This document shows positions 24,335 through 34,500 of a stretch of 64,000 nucleotides of DNA, piece by piece. The stretch is taken from NCBI RefSeq assembly GCF_019175385.1, contig NC_083341.1:20406203-20470202 (forward strand), read 5' to 3'. Origin of the DNA: Lycium barbarum (lineage: Eukaryota > Streptophyta > Magnoliopsida > Solanales > Solanaceae). Under the pieces are notes generated by a model. The model ran no database searches. It was given only the letters and a program-made list of their open reading frames with translations, and had not been told where the DNA came from. The position numbers were made by a program, and so were the translations under genes. How positions within the stretch are numbered: position 1 is the first letter of the stretch; each line of letters begins with the position of its first letter.

Positions 24335-25200
24335 TCAACATACCATTCATTCTACTACACCCCATCTCGGGCATCTTACATTGTATTCCACTTTCAATAG
24401 CACTTGAACTCTCATTCGTTACCAGTAAGTACTGCACAATTGTACCCCCTATGGGTAAACATCCTTACTTAGAGTGATTAGTGGAAGAAGAAATCAGCTA
24501 AAGCCGTAAGAGAGCAAACTACACAAGAATAGCTTTTAAGAGTTGTCAAAAGAGGTTGTCCTAAGATTTACAAGTGTGAGCAGAGTTAAGTCGTTAAGAT
24601 GGAGTATGTCAATTATGAATACAGTAGCAACCCGTTCATGTAAGTAAATTTAGTTTTTTTTTCCCATGAGAAATTGCTCAGATGTGAGTCAAAAAAAAAG
24701 TCAGTGTTGTAGAGTACAAAGGAATTGCAGAAGGTAAGGAATGTTAATTGGATCCTATCAAAAGAGAAGAATTTGTAAGTATAAGATGTTAGCCTTGGTC
24801 TAAGGGGGAGATACATAAATCGCCAGTAAGTCCAATGAGATAATTGAAGACCCGAAGGGTTAGTATGAGATATGAAGAACCTCAGTTCAGTTAGGTTTGC
24901 ATAATGAGATAGTCTCCATAAGGAATATGCCTCATCTTAGAGAAAACCCGAAGTGAGTAGAATGATCGTCGAACGGATCGTGTCACGTTCAATTACTATC
25001 GATTAGGCGATCACAGAAAAGCTATAAGATCATGCCGTGTTATGTGTCAAAAGGATAGTGCCATTATACAAGACTCTAATCTTTAAGGTGCTAGTGGAAG
25101 ACTTAGCACACAACAGTACTATGAGTATTTTAGGAAGTATCTTAGAAAAAAAAATCAAGTATGGGAAGTATGGCTCGTGATTTAGGCAGACAAGAGAACT

Positions 25201-25431
25201 ATGGTGAAAGAAGTTCACCGCTTATCCAAGCTAGGAATTCGACTTTCAGGCTCCGAAGTAGGTGGATTTGTTGCCCAGAACATGGCTTATTCCTCCTTAG
25301 TCATCGAAGTTAGAGAGAAGCAGTTTGGTGATTCCTACTTGCTGCAGATGAAAGAGGGAATTCACGAACAGAAAGCCTTAGCTTTTGAAGAAGGGGGAGA
25401 TAATGGTTCCTTGAGATACCGAGGCAGATAA
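25201..25431 (+). pseudogene. Tekay pol fragment between RNase H and integrase
   Basis: The frame reads VHRLSKLGIRLSGSEVGGF, then SSLVIEVREKQF and LLQMKEGIHEQKALAFEEGG, the linker typical of Tekay/Del polyproteins. It ends at GSLRYRGR, where the integrase zinc region should follow but is missing or altered. Confidence 0.75.
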
Positions 25432-25499
25432 TGCGATCCAGATGTAGATAGATCAGAGAGATAATTATGTCAGAAGCTCACCATTCTAGGTTTACCTCG

Positions 25500-26708
25500 T
25501 TCAGCTAGGAGGCATGATTTAATTTGGGTGATTGTGGACAGACTTACGAAGTCAACGCACTTCTTGCCAGTTAAGACCACAGATTGAACAAGAAGATTAT
25601 GCCAAGTCATATGTTAATGAAATTGCCATATTGTATGGGACCCTAGTGTCCATTATTTCATATTATAGTGCTCAGTTCACAGCGAACTTCTGAAAATCCT
25701 TTCAGAAAGGATTGGGTACCAAGGTGAACCTTAGCACAGCTTTTCATCCTCAGACAAATGGTCAGCCAGATACGCTATTCAGATCTCATGTTATAATATT
25801 CATGTTAGTTCAATACTCAAATATTTATGTCAGCTTGGTACTCAAATATCAGTCCAGTACTCACGTATTCATGTCAGTCCAGTAATCAGCTAATCCAGTA
25901 TTCAGTTAGCTCAGTATTCAGTCATCCCAGTCTTCAGTCAGTTCAATAGACATTCAGTTTAGTATCTCAGCAGTTTAGTAATCTTGTATTCATTCAGTTC
26001 GGTAACCATGTGTCCTTGATTTCAATGGTAATTGGGATGACCACCTACCTCTTATTGAGTTTACTTACAAAAAAAGGATTACCATGCTAGTATTGGTATG
26101 GCACCATTTGAAAACCCTTTTTGAGCGAAGGTGCAGGTCACCAGATTTAGTTTATCAGGCTATAGAGCAGGTCAAGTTAATTCAAGAGCGTTTGAACTCA
26201 GAGTCGCCAGAAGTCTTACATGGATGTGAGGCGAAGGGACTTAAAATTTTCAGTAGATGATTGGGTGTTCCTTAAAGTCTCACCCACAAAGGGTGTCATG
26301 AGATTTGGCAAGAAAGGCAAACTCAGCCCCAGATATATTGGACCTTACAGAATTCTACGAAAGGTCGGACTAGTAGCTTATGAACTTGAGTTGCCACAAG
26401 ATTTGGCTGTTGTACATCCCGTGTTTCATGTGTCCATGTTGAGGAAGTGTGTAGGAGACTCGTCGTTGGTTGTTCCTACTGATACTATAACAGTTAAGGA
26501 TGGTTTGACGTATGAGGAGATCCCCTTAGTCATTCTTGACCGTCAAGTTCGCAAGTTGAGAACTAAGGAAGTAGCCTCAGTGAAAGTCCTGTGGAGGAGT
26601 CAGAAAGTTGAGGAAGCTACATGGGAAGCCGGGGAGGATATGAAATCCATGTACCCGCACTTGTTTCAGCCCGCAGAAGAGATTTATGATGAAACACCAA
26701 GATTTTGA
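25500..26708 (+). pseudogene. Tekay integrase and chromodomain, interrupted
   Basis: Integrase core words are readable from about 25510 (DLIWVIVDRLTKSTHFLPV) to about 25770 (AFHPQTNGQPD), with frameshifts. Degenerate CAGTATTCA-type repeats at about 25775-26008 then break the core, and LDFNGNWDDHLPLIEF resumes near 26020. The frame 26220-26708 (162 codons) carries the integrase C-terminal GPYRILRKVG and HPVFHVSMLRKC words and a chromodomain (VKVLWRSQKVEEATWEAGED). Chromodomains direct insertion by binding histone marks, which fits a heterochromatin-nested element. Not functional as a whole. Confidence 0.85.
25775..26008 (+). repeat. Degenerate CAGTATTCA repeat tract inside integrase
   Basis: About 230 bp of loosely repeated words (cagtattcagt, cagtactca, cagtaatca) separate two integrase blocks that should almost touch. 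It is low-complexity and non-coding. Confidence 0.7.
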
Positions 26709-26880
26709 GGTATGTAAGCTTTCTTTTCATGCTTTTGGTCGTGTGTGGCCAATTTATAGTGCTATTGTGATGTAGCCCTGTGAGGCAATGATATTATGGG
26801 CTGTTGTGACAGGTTTGTTTGGTAGTGCCATATTACAGGGGAAACTCTAGCGAAATTTTTGTAGAATCCCGAATGTTTAA

Positions 26881-27110
26881 CATTCGAGGAAGAATGTTCC
26901 AAAAGGGGGGGGGGGGGGGGGGGAATGTTACACCTTAGAAATTTCCCCGTTAGCGTACCGCAAATAGACCCACGAAGGGTATGACATATACGACATGTTG
27001 ACGAGTAAGGAGTAATATTTAATGATTCTAAATGAGATTTCAAAGACACTTGTGGTAGGAGACGAAAGTTGTTAAGGAAAGCAAGGTATATGTTGTGTGT
27101 CAGGCAAGAA
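26881..27110 (+). repeat. Relic polypurine tract and LTR start inside the element
   Basis: CATTCGAGGAAGAATG (26881-26896), AAAA then G19 (26905-26923) and TGTTACACC (26926) form a hairpin, polypurine tract and LTR start like those of the true 3' end 580 bases further on. The sequence after 26926 is not like this element's LTR, so it is probably the start of a different LTR. Confidence 0.55.
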
Positions 27111-27149
27111 TTACAAGTATCGAATTAATGATGTCTTAATGACATTTTG

Positions 27150-27455
27150 GAGAAGAGTTATAATGTCCCTTATGTATTCATGCCTCACGTTTCACGTTCA
27201 AGTTCATGTATTCGCTATTCATGTCTCATGTTTGGGCATTGATGTTTTCATGAAACTATGTCATGTCAGTTTCCATGCCCCATGTCATGTTATGTCTCAT
27301 GTTCCACGCTCATGTCAGCTATCCAGTGCCCATGTTCATGTCTTGGTATTCACGTTTCCATGTAACCATGTCATGTTAGTTCAGTCTCCATGTTTCATGT
27401 CATGTTTCCTTCACGTTCATGTAGTCAAGCCATGTCCAGCCATATTCTTAACCAT
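27150..27455 (+). repeat. Degenerate CATGTCA-rich 3' untranslated region
   Basis: Words such as catgtcatgt, tcatgttcat and catgtcagt recur through this stretch before the polypurine tract. It is non-coding. Confidence 0.6.
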
Positions 27456-27462
27456 GACCCAT

Positions 27463-27496
27463 CATTCGAGGACGAATGATACCAAGGGGGAGATAT
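27463..27496 (+). promoter_or_regulatory. Perfect hairpin and polypurine tract before the 3' LTR
   Basis: CATTCGAGGACGAATG (27463-27478) is a 6 bp perfect stem around AGGA. AAGGGGGAGA follows at 27484-27493, three bases before the LTR. The tract primes second-strand DNA synthesis. Confidence 0.85.
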
Positions 27497-28409
27497 TGTA
27501 ACACCCCGCATCTTGGAAACTGAGTTTAAGCTCATATCATTAGAGTTCTAGTGGAAACACTGAAGGTTTGAACGTTTTGCGAAAATGGTTGATATGCCTA
27601 TTTCGGGCAGCGATAACTCGTTGATCGGTTTGGAATTTGGGAAAGTACCCTCAATGAAAGTTGTAGTACGTAGAAATACCTTTCTAACGATATAAGGACC
27701 AAGCCAATCAGAGATCGTAGCAAGGAGATATGATCATCTCAATATGGCTAATAGTAAGGCACTTGAAATCCTATAGAATCGGCTAAGTTTTCGATACGTC
27801 TGCCTTTTCATGAAAATAAGTTGGGAATTTGAGGAAACTTCCCTGCTGAAAGTTGTAACCCTTTGAAATATCTTTCCAACGGTATATTATGGGGGTCCAA
27901 CGGACATCTGTGCAAAGAGTTATGCCCATTTTACTGAAGCCTATCTTCGCTGGAAATTCTGCTTGTGTTACGGTGGACGTTACGGGCCGTAACACGTGTT
28001 ACGGGACCGTAACATGGAGCCGTAACGTCCCAAAAATTTCCAGAAACTCACTGGAAATTTTCACTAAGGAACGGTCACAAGTTACGGTCCGTCCTTCGTG
28101 TTACGAGGTCGTAACATGGGGCGTCCTTTGGTCCGTTAAGTACGTTTCGGGTCAACTGACTTCGAGAGGCCATAACCCTATCATAAATTGGGAATTTGGG
28201 AAAACTCAAAGAATTAAAGTTGTAGATAATTGAAATACCTTTCCAACCATAGGTCGTACGCCTACATGTGACATAGGAATAGGGAGATATGAACGTTTTA
28301 ATACAGAAAGGTCCCAACCCGATTTCAAGTCGGGTCAAACCCATTTCCCCTTGGTATTTAAGGGAAATGCTCAACCCTAGCAGCCCCATTTTCTCATATT
28401 TTCAGATTT

Positions 28410-28499
<90 letters not shown>

Positions 28500-29347
28500 T
28501 GTTAGAGAGAGAAAGTTGAGAATCAACCAAGTTGGAGGCCCCGAATCCCGAGGCTCGTGAAGGATAAAGTGTAGTACAAGTTGTTGCCGTCGTTCTAAGC
28601 TAAAAATCGAACTTGGGGATGTTTTGTTCATGGTGACTACTCATAAAAGTTAATGTTTCTACTCCCTAATCATTTATAGTTGTGAATTGATGAATTCTTG
28701 GGAGAATAATAAATGGGTTTGATAAAGAGAATTATATGAACTATGCTAGAGTTTTTGGATTGTTGACTTGGGATAGTTGTATTCATGTGGGTGATGAAGA
28801 ATGATGCTAATTACACCTAATTGAGATTGTTGAATCAGCTAGAAGTAATAGAGTGGGGATTGGGTGAAGAAAACACCATTAATGAAGGTTGTGGAGCTTC
28901 ATGCCCACCAAGTGTTTGATAGAATGCTTAGATGAACAAAGCATGGATATTGTTGCTAATATAGAGTCCCTATGACCTGTATTGCAATAGATTAAAGTTG
29001 AAGGGATTGAAGGACATTGTGATACGCTCAAAAGCAGGAAGTTAAGGTATGTAGAACTTCCATCCACATGTGGGAATCTCTACGTTCTTCCCCATGCTCC
29101 GTTTCTTGATATTCATGAAGTTCAAATCCTAGGGCACTAAATCCAACATATTGGTACCCCGTAGTTATGTATTTATGTACATGAATCTTGTATCTATATT
29201 CGTTATTGTATTCCTAATCTTCCATTACGGTTATTAGGAATCCCAGCTTAATCCATGAATCATGAATTCTTCCTCATGTGTTCTCATTATGTTTATATGA
29301 AACTTTATGATTTCATCCAGCAAGTTACAAGCATGTTTTCAAGTCAA

Positions 29348-29400
<53 letters not shown>

Positions 29401-30448
29401 TACGAACTATTGTTATTACTCATGAACCAAAAACATGTTTTGCAAGATTATGACAAGTTATCTTATGAAGCTATATTTACAAGTTATGATTCATGAAAAC
29501 CATGTACAAGCAAGTTATGATTCATGAAAACCATGTACAAGCAAGTTATGATTCATGATATACCATGGGCAGCAAGTGCCACTATTTTTGGAGTTGCATT
29601 AATTACCGAGGAGGGCTTCAGATAGCCTGAAACTACGTAGCTACTGTAGGATGAGGATCGCTCCACCCATGTCCCGGACGATCTCTCATAATGACTGGAT
29701 CCTTTCATATTTTATTAAATCTCATGTTCCCTGGCAAGGACTGAGTGTTCTGCTGGCGGGACGCAAGCACCAGACCATGGATCGATTATAAGTTATTGCT
29801 CTCCCTACTTATGATATTTTTACCATGTTTTATATATATATGTATGCACTCATGTTCATGTCCAGGTTTTCAGTTTCAGTTCTTATCATGTTATTCCATG
29901 TCCCATGTTATTTCTTGTAGTTGTTTTACATACCAGTACATTCAATGTGCTGACGTCCCCTTTTATTGCCCGGGGGCCTGCATTTCACGATGCAGGTACT
30001 GATATACAGGACAACACATCTGCTCAGTAGGACAGCATTCGTATCAGCTTATTGGTGAGCCCCATCTCATTCGGGGTTTAGTTAACTTTGGTTTTATGTT
30101 TAGTTATGCAACTAAGGTATGCTGGGGGCCTTGTCCCAGTAAGTATGTCTTCCAGTCAGACTCATGATAGAGGTTTCATTGACTAGACAAGTCAGTTATG
30201 TCATGTCAGACATTCGGAGTCGTATAGCCATTTTGGCTCATTCATGTTATTTCCGCACTCATGTTTAAACAAGTATTTTATTAAGTATTATGACTTACTA
30301 CGTTTTATAAAGGTTCATCATGCATTCATGTTATATTCCGCTTATGTTATGTACCATGATTATTCAGCAAGCCATGTGGTTCGCTCGGTCACATGCAGTC
30401 AGGCACCGAGTGCCGTGTTACGTCCAGGCCATGGTTCGGGGCGTGACA
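27497..30448 (+). repeat. 3' LTR of the Tekay-like element
   Basis: This 2952 bp LTR matches the 5' LTR with indels. Its GA repeat is much longer (28412-28497), its TA repeat is longer (29349-29397), and it has two full copies of the 31 bp unit (29478-29540) instead of four. The motif array is at 27966-28138, TATA-like GGTATTTAAG at 28353, CAGTAC at 29934 and the hairpin at 29977-29996. Confidence 0.9.
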
Positions 30449-30887
30449 TTACATATCTTTATACATACTACAAAGGTCTACTGTGCAAATAGCTAGGGAC
30501 TGAAAATTAATTACAAAATTCTATGTAACTAACTCTAACTACAATTTCTAGAGCTCATCTATTCTAGAATATTCTCATTATAATTTTGTAGATATTATTT
30601 ACACTCTGTTGTGTCGGCTGAGAAACAAGGTTCAACTCTTTATTCCATCTATGCAGAGGCCCAACTTGTTTCATCATTTCTCAGCCCAAAGTTATTAGTC
30701 CATATATGTTTCTTCAGACAGTGTTGAAGTCAACCTCGTATCATCCGTCTTCTTCTTTTTTTTCAAGATATTGTCTCTTTCATCTTCTTTACTTCTTTCT
30801 CGATCATCAATGGAGATGAAGGTCTTTTCTTCAATAGGGCTCCATGGCATGTCCAGGCCAGCCTCCTAATTTTTTCCACTAGCCCAG
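30449..30887 (-). other. Remainder of the split copia LTR and flanking DNA
   Basis: Starts with the second ttaca copy, then continues the copia LTR interrupted at 20943. I could not find its outer end. No gene seen. Confidence 0.45.
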
Positions 30888-30966
30888 CCCACCACCTTCT
30901 TATCGGGCTGGGGCCTGGCCGGTTATGGGCCGGGTTAGGTGGGTCGGGCCCGGGCCGACCCAGCCC
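30888..30966. repeat. GC-rich inverted repeat
   Basis: A short island of GGGCTGGG and GGGCCGGG words contains GGGTCGGGCCCGGGCCGACCC-type pairing (7 bp arms around GCCCGGG). It looks like a transposon terminal fragment, possibly hAT-type. The family was not settled. Confidence 0.4.
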
Positions 30967-31417
30967 AATTGACAGGCTTACCTAAGACAAACCAGATTGC
31001 ACATTGAAATGTCTGGATGAGGAGCACATCCCTACATTTGTTTGTGATTTTGTTTTTGTTGGGTAACATGGACCATTGTTGTCTGGCATTATTTGCGATT
31101 TCAATGTCAACAAGCTAGTCAACATATTCACTATAATTTGCTTTCCAAGATCTGCAAAGGAAACATTCTAGATGTTGTTCTTTTATTTAAATTAATAATT
31201 TAGATTCTGCTCTTATGTTTTACTACTCCTGATAGTTTAAATTATTTTTAGCACAAAATCACTAACAAGTAATATTTCTGTGCTACACCTGTTAGTCTCG
31301 AGGGATGGAGAATTAGGCGTAGTTATTCGAAGTATGGTAATCGATTCAAGAACTAAGGGATCGTTTTGTAGCTAGTAAAGGAACACTTTACTCATGTATT
31401 TATTTCTGCATATTTAC

Positions 31418-31990
31418 ACCGCGTTTGGTAGCTAGTTAGGAAATAAGTTATTCATGTATAAAATTAGTACGACGTTTGATTTGCCATTTAGAAAGTTCCA
31501 TAACTAATACATGTATAAGTTATGAGAGAATTTATATATTATTTTATGCGGGATAGAAGATGGAATTACTAATACATGAATAAAAAGTTGAAATGACAAT
31601 ATTACCCTCATCACTTCCCACTTAAATATTTTCCTTCTCTAAACAAATATTTTTATATATTTTTTAATATAATATTTTGTAAAAATGTATATAATATTTT
31701 TATTTTAATTTTAAATTAAATATTTTAATTTTATTTGTAAATTCGTATTTTAATTTTAAAAAGTACTTATCATATTTATTAACTTTTGACATAACAAACC
31801 AATATTCAAAGAAATAATTTATGCATAACTAAACCATGCATAAGTAAACCCTGCATAACTAATACCTGCATAACTAATACCTACATAACTAAACCCTGCA
31901 TAACTAACACCTACATTACTAATACCTACATAACTAATACCTACATTACTAATACATGCATAATCCTAACCAACTACCAAACGACCCCTA
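31418..31990. mobile_element. MITE with GTTTGGTAG terminal inverted repeats
   Basis: The left end reads accgcgtttggtagctagtt and the right end, inverted, reads GGGGTCGTTTGGTAGTTGGT, with similarity over about 40 bases. It has no coding capacity. Bases 31826-31970 hold a 15 bp tandem repeat (cataactaatacctg and variants). Target duplication is unclear. Confidence 0.65.
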
Positions 31991-32026
31991 AATGTATTCT
32001 CACAATTTCTTAAAGTAAGAAGCTAA

Positions 32027-32260
32027 GGGGTCGTTTGGTATGCGAACTAAATTATCCTAGAATTATAACCCTACGATTATAGTCTTGGAACTAATTTATC
32101 TCATGTGGAAAGTGGGATAAAATAATCTCAAGTTTGATGGAATAAGGTGGAATATGTAAGGATTAAGTTCGGAATTAATTTATACTCTTTTTAATAAAAA
32201 ATTATAATTAATTTATTAATCTTGAGATATCTACCTTATTCCGTGTACCAAATAACTCCT
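32027..32260. mobile_element. Second GGGGTCGTTTGGTA-type MITE
   Basis: The left end GGGGTCGTTTGGTATGCG pairs with the right end ccgtgtaccaaataactcc. It is about 230 bp and non-coding. It starts 37 bases after the previous MITE. Confidence 0.65.
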
Positions 32261-33080
32261 GAGGAGTAGAGAAAATGCTTTGAGCTAACATGAAAAGTGA
32301 TTAGAAAATGCTTGCATAGTTTTAGTTTGTTCACGTTAAGTAATCGCCCATGATGTGACTCCTGACTGCCGTTTAAGTCCTAAGCCTGACGCTAATTCAG
32401 AAGGGATTTTGGAATTTATAACACTAGTTGCATGATGCTCGAACTCAGGATAGAAAAACACTAAAATTAATTAAAAAAAATATAACTTACGTCACATTTT
32501 TGTATTGCATAATTACTTTAATTTGGTGCCATGTTAATTATTATATTGTAGGTAAGTCTTAAGAATTATTATAGTTCTTTAGTCACATAATTTTTAAAGA
32601 ACAAAATATTTATGAGGAAATAAGTTTCGAAGGAGAATTAACAAATACAAAATTTTGGAGGTTTAAAACAAATAAAGTTTGCGTTGGTATGGAGGAAAAT
32701 ATTTTTTAATTTTTTCATGTTTGATTGGTCAAATTTTTTGAAAAAACACTTTCTCTAAGAAAATAAATTCCTTAAAAATGAGAAATATGACTTTCCTAGT
32801 CGAAGTAGGAAAATCATGTTCCACAAGTGGCATTTTACATTCATTATGTCCTCCCCGTCTCCAATACACCTCATCTTCACTCCACCCCATAGCCCCTATT
32901 CCGACCACTCATAGTACTTATCTAGATTATATACAAATATTTTTGGAATGGTATTTTTTACTTATGAACCGAACACAAGAAAATAAGTAAGATCTAATAA
33001 ATACACTCATTGGAATGAAACCGTAACTCCAAAATTGCAAAAATTTTACCAAAATCTATAATGACAAATAATGTAAAAGG

Positions 33081-33330
33081 TACTCCCTCGATTAATTTTT
33101 ACTTGTCTCTTGTTGACTTGACACTTTTCTAAAGAAATTATTTATTAGGAGTAAAACATATGTAGTAAATTACCTTTATGAATTATGCTTTGAAAATTTA
33201 CGTTTGACTACACATACTCTATGTAGTTAATAAATGATAAGAGTAATATAGAAAAAATTTAATAAATCTTTTGTGATTTGCTGAAAATTTTATTTTAATA
33301 TAAAAAAATAAAAAAGGAACAAAAGGAGTA
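33081..33330. mobile_element. Stowaway-type MITE
   Basis: It starts TACTCCCTCGATTAATTTTT and ends AACAAAAGGAGTA, the CTCCCTC inverted ends with TA target typical of Stowaway elements. Non-coding. Confidence 0.6.
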
Positions 33331-33390
33331 AGGAAAGAAGAGATCCACAAAAAGGTCCAATTACAAGGTTCAAGTGCAAAACAATATACA

Positions 33391-33944
33391 TTTTTTTCTG
33401 CGGAATGCCATTCAAAGGCACTGGTCTTTAATTTTTGGCTTCGTTAAAAATTTTTTGGTTTCGGGTTCGAATCCTCCGCTTAATCAAAAAAAAATCGCAA
33501 AGTAGAGTTTGAATTCGCATGTAGAGTTTGACTGCAAACTCTGCTTAAGGCACAGTTTTACCTTCAGGCATAAGGTAAAACTCTATCTTAAGGCAGAATT
33601 TTGCTTTTAGGCATAAGGTAAAACTCTATCTTAAGGCAGAATTTTGCTTTTAGGCATAAGGCAAAACTCTACCTTAAGATAGAAATTTGCATTAAAATAA
33701 TTTTTTTTTTACTCAGTTAGAATTTTGCAAAACTCTGTCTTATGACCTAACTTTTGCTCGAATAGACCTAATTTTGCTAGAAAACTCTGTCTTGCGTTTT
33801 TTTTTTTTTTTTAATTGAGCCGTGGTTCGAACCCAAGGCCTCGGGATATTAGGCAAAGGACAAAATCTAAAGACCGCCAATTTGAGGGTCAAAAATAAAA
33901 AACCAGTGCCTTTGAAGGGCAATCGTGCAAATGACCCAAAAATA
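33391..33944. mobile_element. Foldback element with TTCAAAGGCACTGGT inverted ends
   Basis: Both ends carry TTCAAAGGCACTGGT in inverted orientation, with partial similarity over about 100 bases that includes GGTTCGAATCC and GGTTCGAACCC words. Inside is a 43 bp tandem repeat. The poly-T/A runs at about 33700 and 33800 are part of it. Family not settled. Confidence 0.6.
33566..33690. repeat. 43 bp tandem repeat, about 2.9 copies
   Basis: The unit starts aggcataaggtaaaactc and recurs at 33566, 33609 and 33652. Related inverted words (aaaactctgtctta) appear at 33730-33800. Confidence 0.8.
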
Positions 33945-34500
33945 TGCAAGGTAATTGAAATAATAAGGTGGAAATAAGAGTAATAAATAGCCAGCAAAAG
34001 TAGATATGGCGTGGGATCCACTTCAAAAAAAGACACCAACGTCAGCAGTAGACGGAATCGTATTTAGAAAATGAATTTGAGGGCAACGCAAACAAAAGCC
34101 AAAATACAGCCACATGTAAGAATTGAAATTACTATACAGGCCACGTGGAGCAGCCTCATAGGATTAAAGATATTGTGAGGACGATAGAAATTTTGCATCC
34201 TCCCTTATTACATATAATAATAATTTTCTAGAAAAGGTAGTGTTGATATGGACTTTTATGCATCAATTTGACAAATCCCGTTCTACTTACTAAATTTCTG
34301 CATTAATTTGACAAATATCTCATGCCTCCTTTTTTATATTTCATCACATTGATCCTCCTTTACCACTACTGTCCGATATTTGGACATAAATATGTCTCAT
34401 TTTTAAATGGAATAATTAGCTAATTAAGGTTAAATTGGGAAATAGGTGGAATATTTAATTGATAAACCATTTTTTGAATGGGCATGTTTTGCATGTATGG
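33945..34500. other. No gene seen
   Basis: AT-rich sequence without a supportable gene. It may include the start of the next Ogre-like LTR, whose left edge I could not place. Confidence 0.4.

Larger units (their letters stand above)
20944..30448 (+). mobile_element. Complete Tekay/Del-like chromovirus, 9.5 kb, flanked by ttaca
   Basis: Two nearly matching LTRs (20944-23882 and 27497-30448), both TGTAACACCCC...GTGACA, flank an interior with a primer site, integrase-chromodomain remnants and a polypurine tract. Five-base flanks ttaca (20939-20943 and 30449-30453) match exactly. The coding chromodomain places it among chromoviruses, and the wording of the pol fragments suggests Tekay/Del. The interior is only 3.6 kb: RT, protease and most of gag are missing, and what remains is frameshifted. 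It must have moved with proteins supplied by other copies, or decayed afterwards. Confidence 0.9.

Noticed and set aside
28377..28631. Leu-Ser repeat protein
   Set aside because: It is only the GA microsatellite read on the other strand.
33460..33840. tRNA B-box-like GGTTCGAATCC words, possible tRNA or SINE head
   Set aside because: They lie in the inverted arms of a foldback element, with no A box or cloverleaf around them.
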